Shown: in pieces, positions 53,883-61,921 of the stretch
Layout of the letters: each line of letters starts with the position of its first letter
Position numbering within the stretch: position 1 is the first letter of the stretch
NCBI GenBank assembly: GCA_047639555.1
Contig: JBLIOE010000014.1
Location: 13,623 to 77,622 of the forward strand
Source of the DNA: JAJRXC01 sp047639555
GTDB lineage: Bacteria > Actinomycetota > Acidimicrobiia > Acidimicrobiales > Aldehydirespiratoraceae
Direction: 5' to 3'
DNA length: 64,000 nucleotides
Position numbers and translations under genes: made by a program
The notes under the pieces: generated by a model
Database searches by the model: none
What the model was told of the DNA's origin: nothing
Seen by the model: the letters and a program-made list of their open reading frames with translations, nothing else

Positions 53883-55271
53883 ATGCGGTGGTGGGCTGGA
53901 ATTTTGGTGGCGGGACTGGTGGCTTCGTCCTGTGGTGGCGACGGTCCAACGGGAACGGCCACGTCGAGCACGACGACGATCGCCGTTGATGCTGGCGGCT
54001 CGCTGTTTCCGGCGGAGCGACCAGACGACTTTCGGGCGTCCTTTTCGCAAGACGGGGGAATGGTCCCCTGGTCGGAGTCGATCAATATCTCCGCGGAGGC
54101 CGCTGCGTACGAGGTGTTCATTGAAGGCACAACGATCGGCATCGATTGGGTGCCGATCGATGAGCGACTCGATGTCCTCTACAACGAGATCGTTGATGGT
54201 CGTTTCGATCTGTACGAGTTCGAGCCGTTCGAAGACGACGAAATGGTGTACGACGCCGAGGGAGAGAGCTACTTGGTAACGGCGGGCGGGGAGCGGCACC
54301 GTCTCAGTGCGTCGGGAGAGACACTTCTGCGGCCCGACGTTGAGGGCGCACCGCTCTCGGCGATCAGCAAATTCGCCCAGATCGAGGAGCAAGGGTTCGC
54401 CCATTCGGCCGAGATCGTCATTTCATCTGAGCTGTTGTCGAACTGGCACTACGAGTTCTGGTTCGACTTCGGTGAAGCGCAGGTCGCGATTGGTCCTGAG
54501 CGCAACACCGACCGACTGACCGTCTACTTCGACGGACCGTTGGAAGCGGTCCCGGTCGCCTACGGATTCCAAGGTGACGAGCCCGCAACGACGACGATCA
54601 CACTTGTCGATTTTCGAACTGTGATGCTCGGCTTGGACAGCGGCGAAGCGTTCGTGCAGCCGCTGTACTCCGACCGCGCCTACGTCGACTATGTCTTCGA
54701 AGTCGCAGACGGCTTTGAGGTTGATCTCGAACTTGCCGCGGCGCGACTTGATGCGCTCCTCTACGAGCTCCATGGCGCCCGGCCAACCGTCCGCATCGAA
54801 TCCGGTCTGCTGATTCTTGGCGTTCTTGGCGACGCGGCGCTCCTCGAGTCGATTGAGGAGTTTCAGGTGCCAGTAATATTCGCTCCAGTTCTGGTTGATG
54901 GCGAGCCGTTGTCTCTGGGTGAACCGTCGCTCGATGGTGACATCGTTGAGTCCGCTGGCGTGAGTTTCGGCGATACATCGGGATGGGTTGTTGGTCTCGT
55001 TTTGCGTGAGGGGACACCGGGAATCGATGATTTCAACGAACTGGCTAGTCGCTGCGTCAATCGAGATGCGACCTGTCCGACGGGTCGACTAGCGATTTCT
55101 GTCGATGGTGAAGTTGTCACTGCACCGACTGTCAACGCGACACACTTTGATCGGGACGCCATCAGCATCTCCGGTTCGTTCGATGAGGCTGAGGCGCTCG
55201 CGTTGGCTTCGCAAATATCCGCAGCGGCAGTTACTGGTCTCGAGCTTGTCAGCACCAGCGTGAGTCGGTAG
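53883..55271 (+). CDS. lipoprotein with SecD-head-like (P1) C-terminal domain
   Basis: 462 aa from ATG 53883, chosen because GGAGG (53873-53877) is 5 nt upstream and the lipoprotein signal (MRWWAGILVAGLVASSC, Cys 17) begins there; an ATG at 53871 overlapping the previous stop is also possible. Residues about 30-340 match nothing I recognise and are acidic. Residues about 345-460 resemble the head subdomain of SecD: NRDATCPTGRLAISVDGEVV, an IS(I)SGSFDEAEALALA stretch, and a final segment after a short loop. No transmembrane domains other than the anchor are present, so it is not a translocase. Possible roles are in envelope protein folding or export (inference). Confidence 0.72.
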   Translation: MRWWAGILVAGLVASSCGGDGPTGTATSSTTTIAVDAGGSLFPAERPDDFRASFSQDGGMVPWSESINISAEAAAYEVFIEGTTIGIDWVPIDERLDVLYNEIVDGRFDLYEFEPFEDDEMVYDAEGESYLVTAGGERHRLSASGETLLRPDVEGAPLSAISKFAQIEEQGFAHSAEIVISSELLSNWHYEFWFDFGEAQVAIGPERNTDRLTVYFDGPLEAVPVAYGFQGDEPATTTITLVDFRTVMLGLDSGEAFVQPLYSDRAYVDYVFEVADGFEVDLELAAARLDALLYELHGARPTVRIESGLLILGVLGDAALLESIEEFQVPVIFAPVLVDGEPLSLGEPSLDGDIVESAGVSFGDTSGWVVGLVLREGTPGIDDFNELASRCVNRDATCPTGRLAISVDGEVVTAPTVNATHFDRDAISISGSFDEAEALALASQISAAAVTGLELVSTSVSR

Positions 55272-55280
55272 CGATGATCG

Positions 55281-56921
55281 TTAGTCGCCGAAGCGGTCGA
55301 CGAGCGACTGTTGTAGAGCCCGTCGGTCAACCTTGCCGCTCTCGAGCCACGGCAGGTCCGCTGGACTCTCGTAGGTCGCGATGTGGCGAGGGACCTTGTA
55401 GGTCGACATGGCTTGTTTGATCCGCGCCTGCATCTCTTCGACCGGGGCGCTCTGCCCGGGCCGAAAGACGATCGCGGCGGCGACGTCTTCGCCGCGTTCG
55501 GCGTGGGGTACACCCATCACAAACGCGTGCATCACCTCTGGTTGCTCTTCAATGACGAGTTCTACCTCGCGGGGGGTGATGTTCATGCCAGAGGACTTGA
55601 TCTGATCGCCGAGGCGACCCTTGAAGTAAAGATGGCCGTCGGCGTCGAGGTAGCCGGCGTCGCCGGTGGGGAGCCATCCGTCGCGAGTGAAGATGTCTCG
55701 ACGGCTCTTCTTGAGATGGCCAAGCATGACCGCGTAACCCTTGATCCAGATTTCGCCCATCTCGCCGGGCGGTTGATCTTTGCCGCTCACCGGATCGACG
55801 ATTCGATGCTCCATCCCGGGCACCGAGCGGCCGAACGAACCTCGCTTGTCGGTCGGGAGTTCGCTGCCGATCATCTCGATCGAATGCGGCCCGAGCGATT
55901 CGGTCATACCTAGCGAGTTCGCTCGAAGTTCTGGATCTCCCACACGGAGATGTTCGGGGAGTAGGGCATCGAGCGAGCCGCCCCTGACCGACGACAGATC
56001 GCGGTCGGCAAATGTCGGATGTTCAGTGAGCGCCTTTGCCATGTGGGGCCACCCGATCACATGGGTGACGCGCTCTCGTTCGATGAGCTCGAGAGTTGCT
56101 CCGGCCTCGAACTGTTCTTCGAAGACCACAGTCGCGCCCGCATGCATGCATGAGATGAGTGTGTAGGTGAGGCCGCCGACCCAGAACAACGGCATCGGCG
56201 TGTAGCAGATATCGCCGGCGACCAGATCGCGGAACGGAAGCAGGTTGTAGGGGTGACGGATCGCTCCGCCGTGGGAGTGAATCACGCCCTTCGGTTCGGC
56301 GGTGCTCCCCGAGGTGTAGATGACGAGCATCGCGTCGTTCGGTCGGACGGTTGCTTCTGCCTCGAAGAGATCGGCGTCAGAGACCCGGTCGGCTCGGCCG
56401 AGAAGTGTGTCGACCGAGGCCGCCCACGTCGGGGTCGATTCGCCCCACATCCACACGCGTCGAAGCGCGGGGTGGGACCCGAGGCGGATGTCGTCGAGCG
56501 GTTGGATGTTGAGTAGCGGTGCGATCTCTTCGAGCCGGGCCGCGAAATCGTGGCCGAGATGGTGGTCGACGGTGAGCAGCATTTCTGTGGCGCTGTGCTC
56601 GAGCACCCAACCGAGTTCGCGTGGTTTGTAATAGGTATTGAGCAGGGGAACGACGGCCCCGATGCGGGTGGCTGCCAACCAGCCCACGATCCAGTTCGGC
56701 CCGTTGGGCGCAAGAATGCCGATGTGGGTGCCGGCTTTGGCGCCGCTAGCGAGCAACGCCTTCGCCAACTCGGCGGACTGCTCATCAGCTTGCCGGAAGG
56801 TCAGGCGATGGTCGCCAAGGACGGCAAGTTCGCGGTCGCCGTGTTCTTCCGCGACGTGGCGGATGAACTCTCCCGCGGTGGCCCGATAGTCGGGCTCCTG
56901 GTAGCGCCGGCCGTCTGTCAT
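55281..56921 (-). CDS. acyl-CoA synthetase (AMP-forming)
   Basis: 546 aa. VIYTSGSTAEPKGVIHSHG is the phosphate loop; NSLGMTESLG replaces the usual Tyr-x-x-Thr-Glu; DGWLPTGDAGYLDADGHLYFKGR and GMNITPREVE mark the hinge and lid; the Lys in ESGKVDRRAL is the acyl-adenylate catalytic residue. Long fatty-acid or cyclic-acid ligase; not more precise. Its start at ATG 56921 has CATAGT 6 nt upstream. It follows a P450 gene by 7 nt on the same strand, so P450 oxidation of a substrate followed by CoA activation is likely. Confidence 0.92.
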   Translation of the reverse strand: MTDGRRYQEPDYRATAGEFIRHVAEEHGDRELAVLGDHRLTFRQADEQSAELAKALLASGAKAGTHIGILAPNGPNWIVGWLAATRIGAVVPLLNTYYKPRELGWVLEHSATEMLLTVDHHLGHDFAARLEEIAPLLNIQPLDDIRLGSHPALRRVWMWGESTPTWAASVDTLLGRADRVSDADLFEAEATVRPNDAMLVIYTSGSTAEPKGVIHSHGGAIRHPYNLLPFRDLVAGDICYTPMPLFWVGGLTYTLISCMHAGATVVFEEQFEAGATLELIERERVTHVIGWPHMAKALTEHPTFADRDLSSVRGGSLDALLPEHLRVGDPELRANSLGMTESLGPHSIEMIGSELPTDKRGSFGRSVPGMEHRIVDPVSGKDQPPGEMGEIWIKGYAVMLGHLKKSRRDIFTRDGWLPTGDAGYLDADGHLYFKGRLGDQIKSSGMNITPREVELVIEEQPEVMHAFVMGVPHAERGEDVAAAIVFRPGQSAPVEEMQARIKQAMSTYKVPRHIATYESPADLPWLESGKVDRRALQQSLVDRFGD

Positions 56922-56928
56922 CGCCCCA

Positions 56929-58167
56929 CTATGCCGAGATCTTGTAGCGAACCGGTAGGTGCTTGGGTCCAACGACGAAGCTCGAGGCGACATAGTCGGC
57001 TTCGCCGGCCGGTTCCATCAACTCCACCCGGGCCGCCATCTCTTCGAGGAGCGCCTTGATCGACGCCCGGGCGAGGTGGGCTCCGAGGCAGTAGTGCTCG
57101 GCCCAACCGAAGCCGAGATGACGGTTTGGTGTGCGGCCGACATCGAATCGATCGGGATCGTCGAAGACTTCGGCATCGCGATTCGCGGAGGCGTAGAAGA
57201 GGGCGAACATGTCGCCCTTCTTGATCTCTTGACCGTCGTAGATCAGGTCTCGGGTGGCCGTGCGTTTCATGTAGTTGACCGGAGCGGAGAACCGAACGAC
57301 TTCCTCGACCGCAGTCTTCATCAGGCTCGGGTCGTCGCGTAGTCGACGGAGTTCGTCGGGGTTGTCGAGAAACGCCTGGATGGCGCCGGTCAACGAGTGG
57401 CGCGTGGTGTCGTGTCCGGCGTTGAAGATGATCAGGTAGTAGCCGAGCGTCTCCATGTCGCCCAGGGGCTCGCCGTTGTCCAACGTGGCCGTGGCCAACA
57501 TGGTGGCCAGGTCCTCTCGAGGGTTGGCTCGCCGGTCCTCAATGATCGTGTTGAACATCACATAGAAGTCCATGAAGAGAGCAAGCATGGCTTCGTCGCG
57601 GGTTTCGCCCTCGCGTTGCAGATCAGGATCCTCGCCGCCGAAGAGTTGGGCGGTCAGTTCCAGGAGTTGTTGCTCCTGGTGCGGTTCGATGCCGAGGATG
57701 GTCGAGAGCACCCGAAGCGGGTGTTGCTGCGTGATCATCTCAACAAAGTCGGCCTCGCCTTCTGCTCCGAGAGAGTCGATGACGGCCTTGGCGCTGGTTG
57801 CCACGATCTCGTCGAGCTGTTCGATGCCGCGCGGGGTGAAGTAGCCGCTGGCGACCTTGCGGAACATGCGGTGGTCCGGCGGGTCCATCTCGATGATCGT
57901 CTTCATCAGCATCGGGATTGCGGGGTTCTCGCGCTGTCGGGCTTGGTCCTGGGTAAGGACGACGATTCCTTCGCCGTTGCAGAAGTCGTCTGGCCGACTG
58001 GAGATCTCGGTGATGTCGGCGTGGCGAGTGACGGCCCAAAACGGTTCGAACCCCTCGGGCTCGAAATATTGAAGCGGTTGGGCACGGAGTTCGCTCCACT
58101 GCTCATGCGGTGGGCCCGACGCCCCGTAGTGCGCCGATGAGATGAGATCGAGTCCATCAATAGCCAT
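56929..58167 (-). CDS. cytochrome P450
   Basis: 412 aa soluble bacterial P450. The I-helix oxygen motif is AGHDTTR, the K-helix ExxR is EEVVR, and the heme loop FGWAEHYCLGAHLAR carries the Cys thiolate; the usual Gly before the His region is Ala. Likely substrates are fatty acids, sterol side chains or terpenoids, oxidised terminally to acids that the coupled ligase could activate. The N-terminus lacks a membrane anchor. TAGGGT (58178-58173) is 5 nt before the ATG. Ferredoxin and ferredoxin reductase genes are not nearby. Confidence 0.93.
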   Translation of the reverse strand: MAIDGLDLISSAHYGASGPPHEQWSELRAQPLQYFEPEGFEPFWAVTRHADITEISSRPDDFCNGEGIVVLTQDQARQRENPAIPMLMKTIIEMDPPDHRMFRKVASGYFTPRGIEQLDEIVATSAKAVIDSLGAEGEADFVEMITQQHPLRVLSTILGIEPHQEQQLLELTAQLFGGEDPDLQREGETRDEAMLALFMDFYVMFNTIIEDRRANPREDLATMLATATLDNGEPLGDMETLGYYLIIFNAGHDTTRHSLTGAIQAFLDNPDELRRLRDDPSLMKTAVEEVVRFSAPVNYMKRTATRDLIYDGQEIKKGDMFALFYASANRDAEVFDDPDRFDVGRTPNRHLGFGWAEHYCLGAHLARASIKALLEEMAARVELMEPAGEADYVASSFVVGPKHLPVRYKISA

Positions 58168-58200
58168 GCGAAACCCTAGGCCGCGTGGTCAGGCGGTGGT

Positions 58201-58260
58201 AGTTGAGGCGGGGGTCAGACCCCAACGCGCTTCAACTGGGGTCTGACCCCCGCCTCAACT
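58201..58260. repeat. perfect 24-bp inverted repeat with GGGGTCAGAC core
   Basis: Arms 58201-58224 and 58237-58260 are exact reverse complements with a 12-nt loop. The core GGGGTCAGACCCC is itself near-palindromic. It lies between the NAD epimerase gene (upstream) and the P450 gene (downstream, minus strand), about 20 nt beyond the P450 -10. No T-run follows, so it is not a standard terminator. A related copy is at 61151-61199. Confidence 0.85.
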
Positions 58261-58272
58261 GATCAACGAGTT

Positions 58273-59367
58273 TTAGAGTTCGGCGAGGAGGTTGTTTTCG
58301 AAGGTCCAGTCGTGGGGTTGGGTGGGGTGGTCGGTTGTCGACCACCACCGGAACGTGTCTTCAACCATCGATGAGAAGGTGTGCTCGGGTTCCCAACCGA
58401 TGTCCTGTCGGAGTCGGTCGATCGAGAAGACGGTGGACTGGTCCCAATGATGAATATTGGGCGCGAGGTGCTGCACGAGCTGGCTCAGCTGGAAACGCTG
58501 CCGGCCCCGCGAGCGATTGGGAGCGGCAGATCCGGAGCTCGTCGATCGGGTGGCCAAGCTCATGCCGGTGTTGTCGCCGAGGTCGACCAGCACTCCCCCT
58601 GTCCAGAATGCGTCCATCTGGTCATAGGGAACGTGGCGGACATCGGGGTTATTGGCACCCACGACCGTGGCGAGAGTGGCGACATAGTGGTTGCGCGTGA
58701 CCGACTCTTTGCCGGTGAGGTTGTACCGGCGGCCGAAGGTGATCTCCTTGCCCATCATCTGTTCGAGGGCCTTGGCCTGATCGTCGACGTGGCCGACCTG
58801 CAGCAAGGTCTCGCCGTTACCCGGCACAAGGATCGGGCGTCCATCGACGAGGCGGCGAAACATGGTCTGTTCGCGAGCCGAGATCATGTTGTGCGGGCCG
58901 AACACCATCGAGAACGGCACGCTCGTGGCCGGGAATCCATGGTCGGCGTGGGCCGCCCAGAGCAGGTCCTCGCACAACAGCTTGTGGAGGCCGTATTCGT
59001 TCTGAGCATCGGTGCGATCGTCGGGGAACTCCTCGGCGATCGGGAGGGTGTCCGAGGTTGCGTAGGTGACCGTTGAGCTCGCGAAGATGTAGTGGCCGAC
59101 GCGGTCGCGGAAGAGCTCGAGCATCAGCTCCACATCGGTCGGGTGGTAGGCGGTCACGTCGTGGATGACGTCCCACTCGGTACCGGCGAGCGCGGCGCGG
59201 ATCGTGTCGGGCTCACTCCGGTCGCCGACCAAACGATGCACCGAGTCGGGGATATCGGACTCGCTCTTCCCGCGGTTGAGCACAGTGACGTCGTGTCCTT
59301 GCCGGACGAGCTCGTGCACCAACGCGAGTCCGTTGAAGTTGGTTCCACCCATCACAAGAACGTTCAT
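58273..59367 (-). CDS. NAD-dependent epimerase/dehydratase family protein
   Basis: 364 aa atypical (extended) SDR. GGTNFNGLALV at the N-terminus binds NAD; the catalytic Tyr and Lys appear in EYGLHKLL, and a Ser/Thr in ASSTVTYA. The C-terminal part is like sugar-nucleotide epimerases. Residues about 272-290 (SLATRSTSSGSAAPN) are low-complexity and interrupt a stretch where relatives are more compact; a compensated frameshift or insertion is possible. TACCCT (59381-59376) 8 nt before the ATG supports the start. It stands alone. Confidence 0.82.
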   Translation of the reverse strand: MNVLVMGGTNFNGLALVHELVRQGHDVTVLNRGKSESDIPDSVHRLVGDRSEPDTIRAALAGTEWDVIHDVTAYHPTDVELMLELFRDRVGHYIFASSTVTYATSDTLPIAEEFPDDRTDAQNEYGLHKLLCEDLLWAAHADHGFPATSVPFSMVFGPHNMISAREQTMFRRLVDGRPILVPGNGETLLQVGHVDDQAKALEQMMGKEITFGRRYNLTGKESVTRNHYVATLATVVGANNPDVRHVPYDQMDAFWTGGVLVDLGDNTGMSLATRSTSSGSAAPNRSRGRQRFQLSQLVQHLAPNIHHWDQSTVFSIDRLRQDIGWEPEHTFSSMVEDTFRWWSTTDHPTQPHDWTFENNLLAEL

Positions 59368-59416
59368 GAAACTGGAGGGTAGGCGAGCGGCGGGTCACCG
59401 ACCGTTTGCCTTGGTC

Positions 59417-59584
59417 GTGAACGTGCGGGATGTGCAACTTGGCGACGCGGAAGCGATCGGTCACATCCACACGGCGTCGTGGCAAGCGGCGTATCGAGGC
59501 ATGATCAGCGACGCCCACCTCGACGGGATCGTTGGTGCCACCAGCGACAACCAGCGCGGGCGGATCGGACTCTGGGTCTCGTAG
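59417..59584 (+). pseudogene. GNAT acetyltransferase remnant (N-terminal only)
   Basis: A GTG-started frame of 55 codons has the N-terminal signature of a GNAT acetyltransferase: VRDVQLGDAEAIGHIHTASW followed by QAAYRGMISDAHLDG. It then diverges and stops at 59582-59584, long before the acetyl-CoA-binding motif. Only about one third of the usual ~165 aa remains. It precedes the WYL remnant, and the two look like the ends of a deletion between neighbouring genes. Confidence 0.65.
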
Positions 59585-59746
59585 GCCTCGAACTCGGACT
59601 TGCCGGCAGGGGCGGTGAGGATTCAGGGATCATTGGGCGTGCTGTTGCCTTCAACCTCAATGTTCATGTTCCTTCTGATGAGGTTTGAGGCTGGGGTTCA
59701 AATGATGGCTTGCGTAAGCGGCCGCTGAATATTTCCCGTTTTGTGA

Positions 59747-59971
59747 AAAGCGTCCCCGCGTGGACGCTTTCTGGCGCGTGCGGAACGAGTCGTTTCAGTG
59801 CTGCTGCTCCGAGCGCACGGTGCGACGTTCCGTCTTCGCTCGCTCGGTGCCGCCAGGGCCGACCTGCTTTCCTTCGGCCCGGAGATCGAAGTCCTCGAAC
59901 CCCCGGCTCTACGCGAGTGGATGGGAGCACTGGCCCGCAAGATGGCCGCGTCCTACCCTCGCGTGACATGA
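59747..59971 (+). pseudogene. WYL-domain regulator remnant (C-terminal only)
   Basis: An open frame without a start codon encodes, from about 59783, the C-terminal end typical of WYL-domain regulators: ARADLLSFGPEIEVLEPP followed by ALREWMGALARKMAASY. The DNA-binding N-terminus is absent; a stop lies at 59744-59746. The frame ends with TGA at 59969-59971, overlapping the ATG of the next gene (ATGA), a relic of coupling. A 9-bp hairpin with AAA/TTT ends lies at 59747-59770. The 162 bp between the two remnants (59585-59746) hold nothing recognisable. Confidence 0.65.
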
Positions 59972-61176
59972 CCACGCTCGATCCTGAACTCTTCTTGCCG
60001 GATCCCGCTCCGGCTGAGGTGAAGTACACGGTGATCTCGGTCGACGACCATGTTGTCGAACCGCCGCATCTGTTTGAGACCTACATGCAGTCGTCGCTAC
60101 GGGAGCGTGGTCCGCAGCTTGTGGAGAACAAGCACGGCCATCAGCTCTGGGAGTTCGATGGCCAGCGGTATGTGCAGATGGGCATGAATGCCGTGGCCGG
60201 TCGACGCCCTGACAGTGTGAAGATCGAGCCGTTTCGGTTCGAGCACATGCGGCCCGGTTGTTACGACATCGAGGCCCGCATCAAAGACATGGATCTGGGA
60301 GGCATCTGGGCGATGCTCAACTTCCCGAGCCAGGTCACCGGTTTCTGCGGTTCCGTCTTTGCTCGGGCGAGCGACCCCGAAGTGGGACTCGACGCGGTGC
60401 GAGCGTGGAACGACTGGCTGTTCACCGAGTGGTATGAGCCGCATCCCCAGCGGGTGATCCCCGGCGGCATCACCTATCTCGGTGATTCGGCCGAGGCCGC
60501 GGCGGAGATCCATCGCAACGCGGCCCGCGGCTTCACCTCGGTCACACTTCCCGAGCGCCCGCATGCGATTGGTTTGCCGAGTCTCTGGGATCGTGACTTC
60601 TGGGATCCGATCATTCAGGCGTGCGTCGACACCGACACCGTGATCTCGCTCCATGTGGGCTCGTCCGGCCTCCACGAGATTCCCGCCGGCGCGCCGGCGA
60701 TTCAGCTCGGGGCCACGATGTTCGGCCAGCTCTCCCTCGGCGCGTGCGCGGAGTGGTTGTGGTCGGAGTATCCGCTCAAACACCCGACGCTCAAGATTGC
60801 GATGAGCGAGGGCGGAATTGGTTGGGTCGCGATGCTGATCGATCGGCTCGATAACATCGTCGACCGCAGTGGCTACGGGAAGTCGTGGCCCGAACGCCCG
60901 GCCGACGTGCTGCGGCGAAACTTCTGGTTCTGCACGATCGATGATCCGTCAACCATTCGCACCCGCGACGTGATCGGCGTCGAGAACATCTGTGTCGAGA
61001 CCGACTATCCCCACGGCGACTCCACTTGGCCGAATACGCAGCGAGTCATCGAAGACGCGTGGGGCGATCTGCCCGCGCATGAACTTCGAATGATCTGCAG
61101 CGAAAATGCGGCGAAGCTCTACCGCCACCCCCTCCCCAAGAAAGTGCTCCCGGGGTCAGACACCCGCACCTTCTGA
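59968..61176 (+). CDS. amidohydrolase-2 family protein (COG2159-like)
   Basis: 402 aa TIM-barrel metal-dependent hydrolase or decarboxylase. The N-terminal ISVDDHVVEPPHLFE has the DxH..E variant of the metal motif used in this subgroup; later residues lie in LHVGSSG, MSEGGIGWV and the catalytic Asp in VETDYPHGDSTWPNT. It is more complete than the two related proteins at 1.5 and 13.4 kb. TACCCT (59954-59959), 8 nt before the ATG, supports a leaderless start. The last six residues (SDTRTF) and the stop are encoded by the arm and loop of a palindromic repeat, so the original C-terminus may have been changed by its insertion. Confidence 0.88.
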   Translation: MTTLDPELFLPDPAPAEVKYTVISVDDHVVEPPHLFETYMQSSLRERGPQLVENKHGHQLWEFDGQRYVQMGMNAVAGRRPDSVKIEPFRFEHMRPGCYDIEARIKDMDLGGIWAMLNFPSQVTGFCGSVFARASDPEVGLDAVRAWNDWLFTEWYEPHPQRVIPGGITYLGDSAEAAAEIHRNAARGFTSVTLPERPHAIGLPSLWDRDFWDPIIQACVDTDTVISLHVGSSGLHEIPAGAPAIQLGATMFGQLSLGACAEWLWSEYPLKHPTLKIAMSEGGIGWVAMLIDRLDNIVDRSGYGKSWPERPADVLRRNFWFCTIDDPSTIRTRDVIGVENICVETDYPHGDSTWPNTQRVIEDAWGDLPAHELRMICSENAAKLYRHPLPKKVLPGSDTRTF

Positions 61177-61199
61177 GAAAGTGCGGGTGTCTGACCCCC
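61151..61199. repeat. inverted repeat related to the copy at 58.2 kb
   Basis: Arms 61152-61169 and 61181-61198 pair over 18 bp with an 11-nt loop. The core GGGGTCAGACACCC resembles the core at 58201-58260. It lies between convergent genes: the left arm is inside the end of the amidohydrolase gene, and the right arm lies just before the stop of a DUF202 gene on the other strand. It could end both transcripts, although no T-run is present. Confidence 0.75.
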
Positions 61200-61202
61200 G
61201 GG

Positions 61203-61550
61203 TTAGTGGGCGACTTCGATCAGCGCGAGTGTCAACGCAATCGCCGTGAAGGCAACCGTGCTGAGCCCAACGAGTCGGGTTGCCGTTGGATGGACCACGT
61301 CGGATCCTTCGAGGAGGGGCCCGCGGAGTTCGGTGTAGTGCACGCCCGCCCATATGAGGATTGCGCCGCCGATGACGGTTTGGAGAAGGCCGGCGAGAGC
61401 GATGGTCCAGTGGGCGGTGTTTGCGGCGGAGCGAGCGAGCAGTACGCCCGAGACCATCACCGCGATCGCGGTTCGTTCCCAGGCCAGCGCGGTGCGTTCC
61501 TGCTGAAGCCCCGGATCAACGACGGTGCTCCAACGGCGTTCCTGCACCAC
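61203..61550 (-). CDS. DUF202 (YidH-like) small membrane protein
   Basis: 115 aa. The pattern LQQERTALAWERTAIAVMV is the DUF202 hallmark (ERTxLAWxRT), followed by about three membrane spans (residues about 28-45, 50-70, 90-112). Function unknown; family members are small inner-membrane proteins. The start is GTG 61550, overlapping the stop of the second DUF202 gene (TAGTG). Tandem DUF202 pairs like this are common, and the two chains may interact. Confidence 0.85.
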   Translation of the reverse strand: MVQERRWSTVVDPGLQQERTALAWERTAIAVMVSGVLLARSAANTAHWTIALAGLLQTVIGGAILIWAGVHYTELRGPLLEGSDVVHPTATRLVGLSTVAFTAIALTLALIEVAH

Positions 61551-61915
61551 TAACGCCCGTCCAGAATGAAGAGGACCGCAGCGCCGATCGCCAGCGCGGC
61601 TGTGCCGGTCGCGATGAGCGCCGGGAGCCTCGATGTCGGGAGCGGTTCACCGAGCCGCATCGAACGTTCGTTGTTGGTCCAACGGCGATAGGCCGTGGAT
61701 GCGGTGAGCAGGCTGAGGGTGAGGAGCCCAAGACCGATGAACTCTTGGCCGTAGAGATCGTCGATCAGATTGATGACACCAAGTCCGCCCGCGGCAAGCG
61801 CGAGCGAGGTGCGAATCCATGCGAGAAACGTTCGTTCGTTGGCGAGCGTGAAGCGATAGTCCGGCTCGTCGCCAACGACGCGGGATTCGGCCCAGCGGGG
61901 TTGACGACGAGTCAA
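61550..61915 (-). CDS. DUF202 (YidH-like) membrane protein, second copy
   Basis: 121 aa. LANERTFLAWIRTSLALAA is the DUF202 hallmark, followed by three hydrophobic segments. The probable start is TTG 61915, six nucleotides after the stop of the Zn-dehydrogenase gene on the same strand; no stronger start is present in frame before the conserved motif. Coupled to the other DUF202 gene by a 1-nt overlap. Being in one operon with a dehydrogenase, its role is unclear. Confidence 0.82.
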   Translation of the reverse strand: MTRRQPRWAESRVVGDEPDYRFTLANERTFLAWIRTSLALAAGGLGVINLIDDLYGQEFIGLGLLTLSLLTASTAYRRWTNNERSMRLGEPLPTSRLPALIATGTAALAIGAAVLFILDGR

Positions 61916-61921
61916 GGTGAA

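Noticed and set aside
58201..58260. Simple rho-independent terminator
   Set aside because: Very long perfect arms but no T-run on either side, and a related copy nearby; a repeat element fits better, though termination activity is not excluded.
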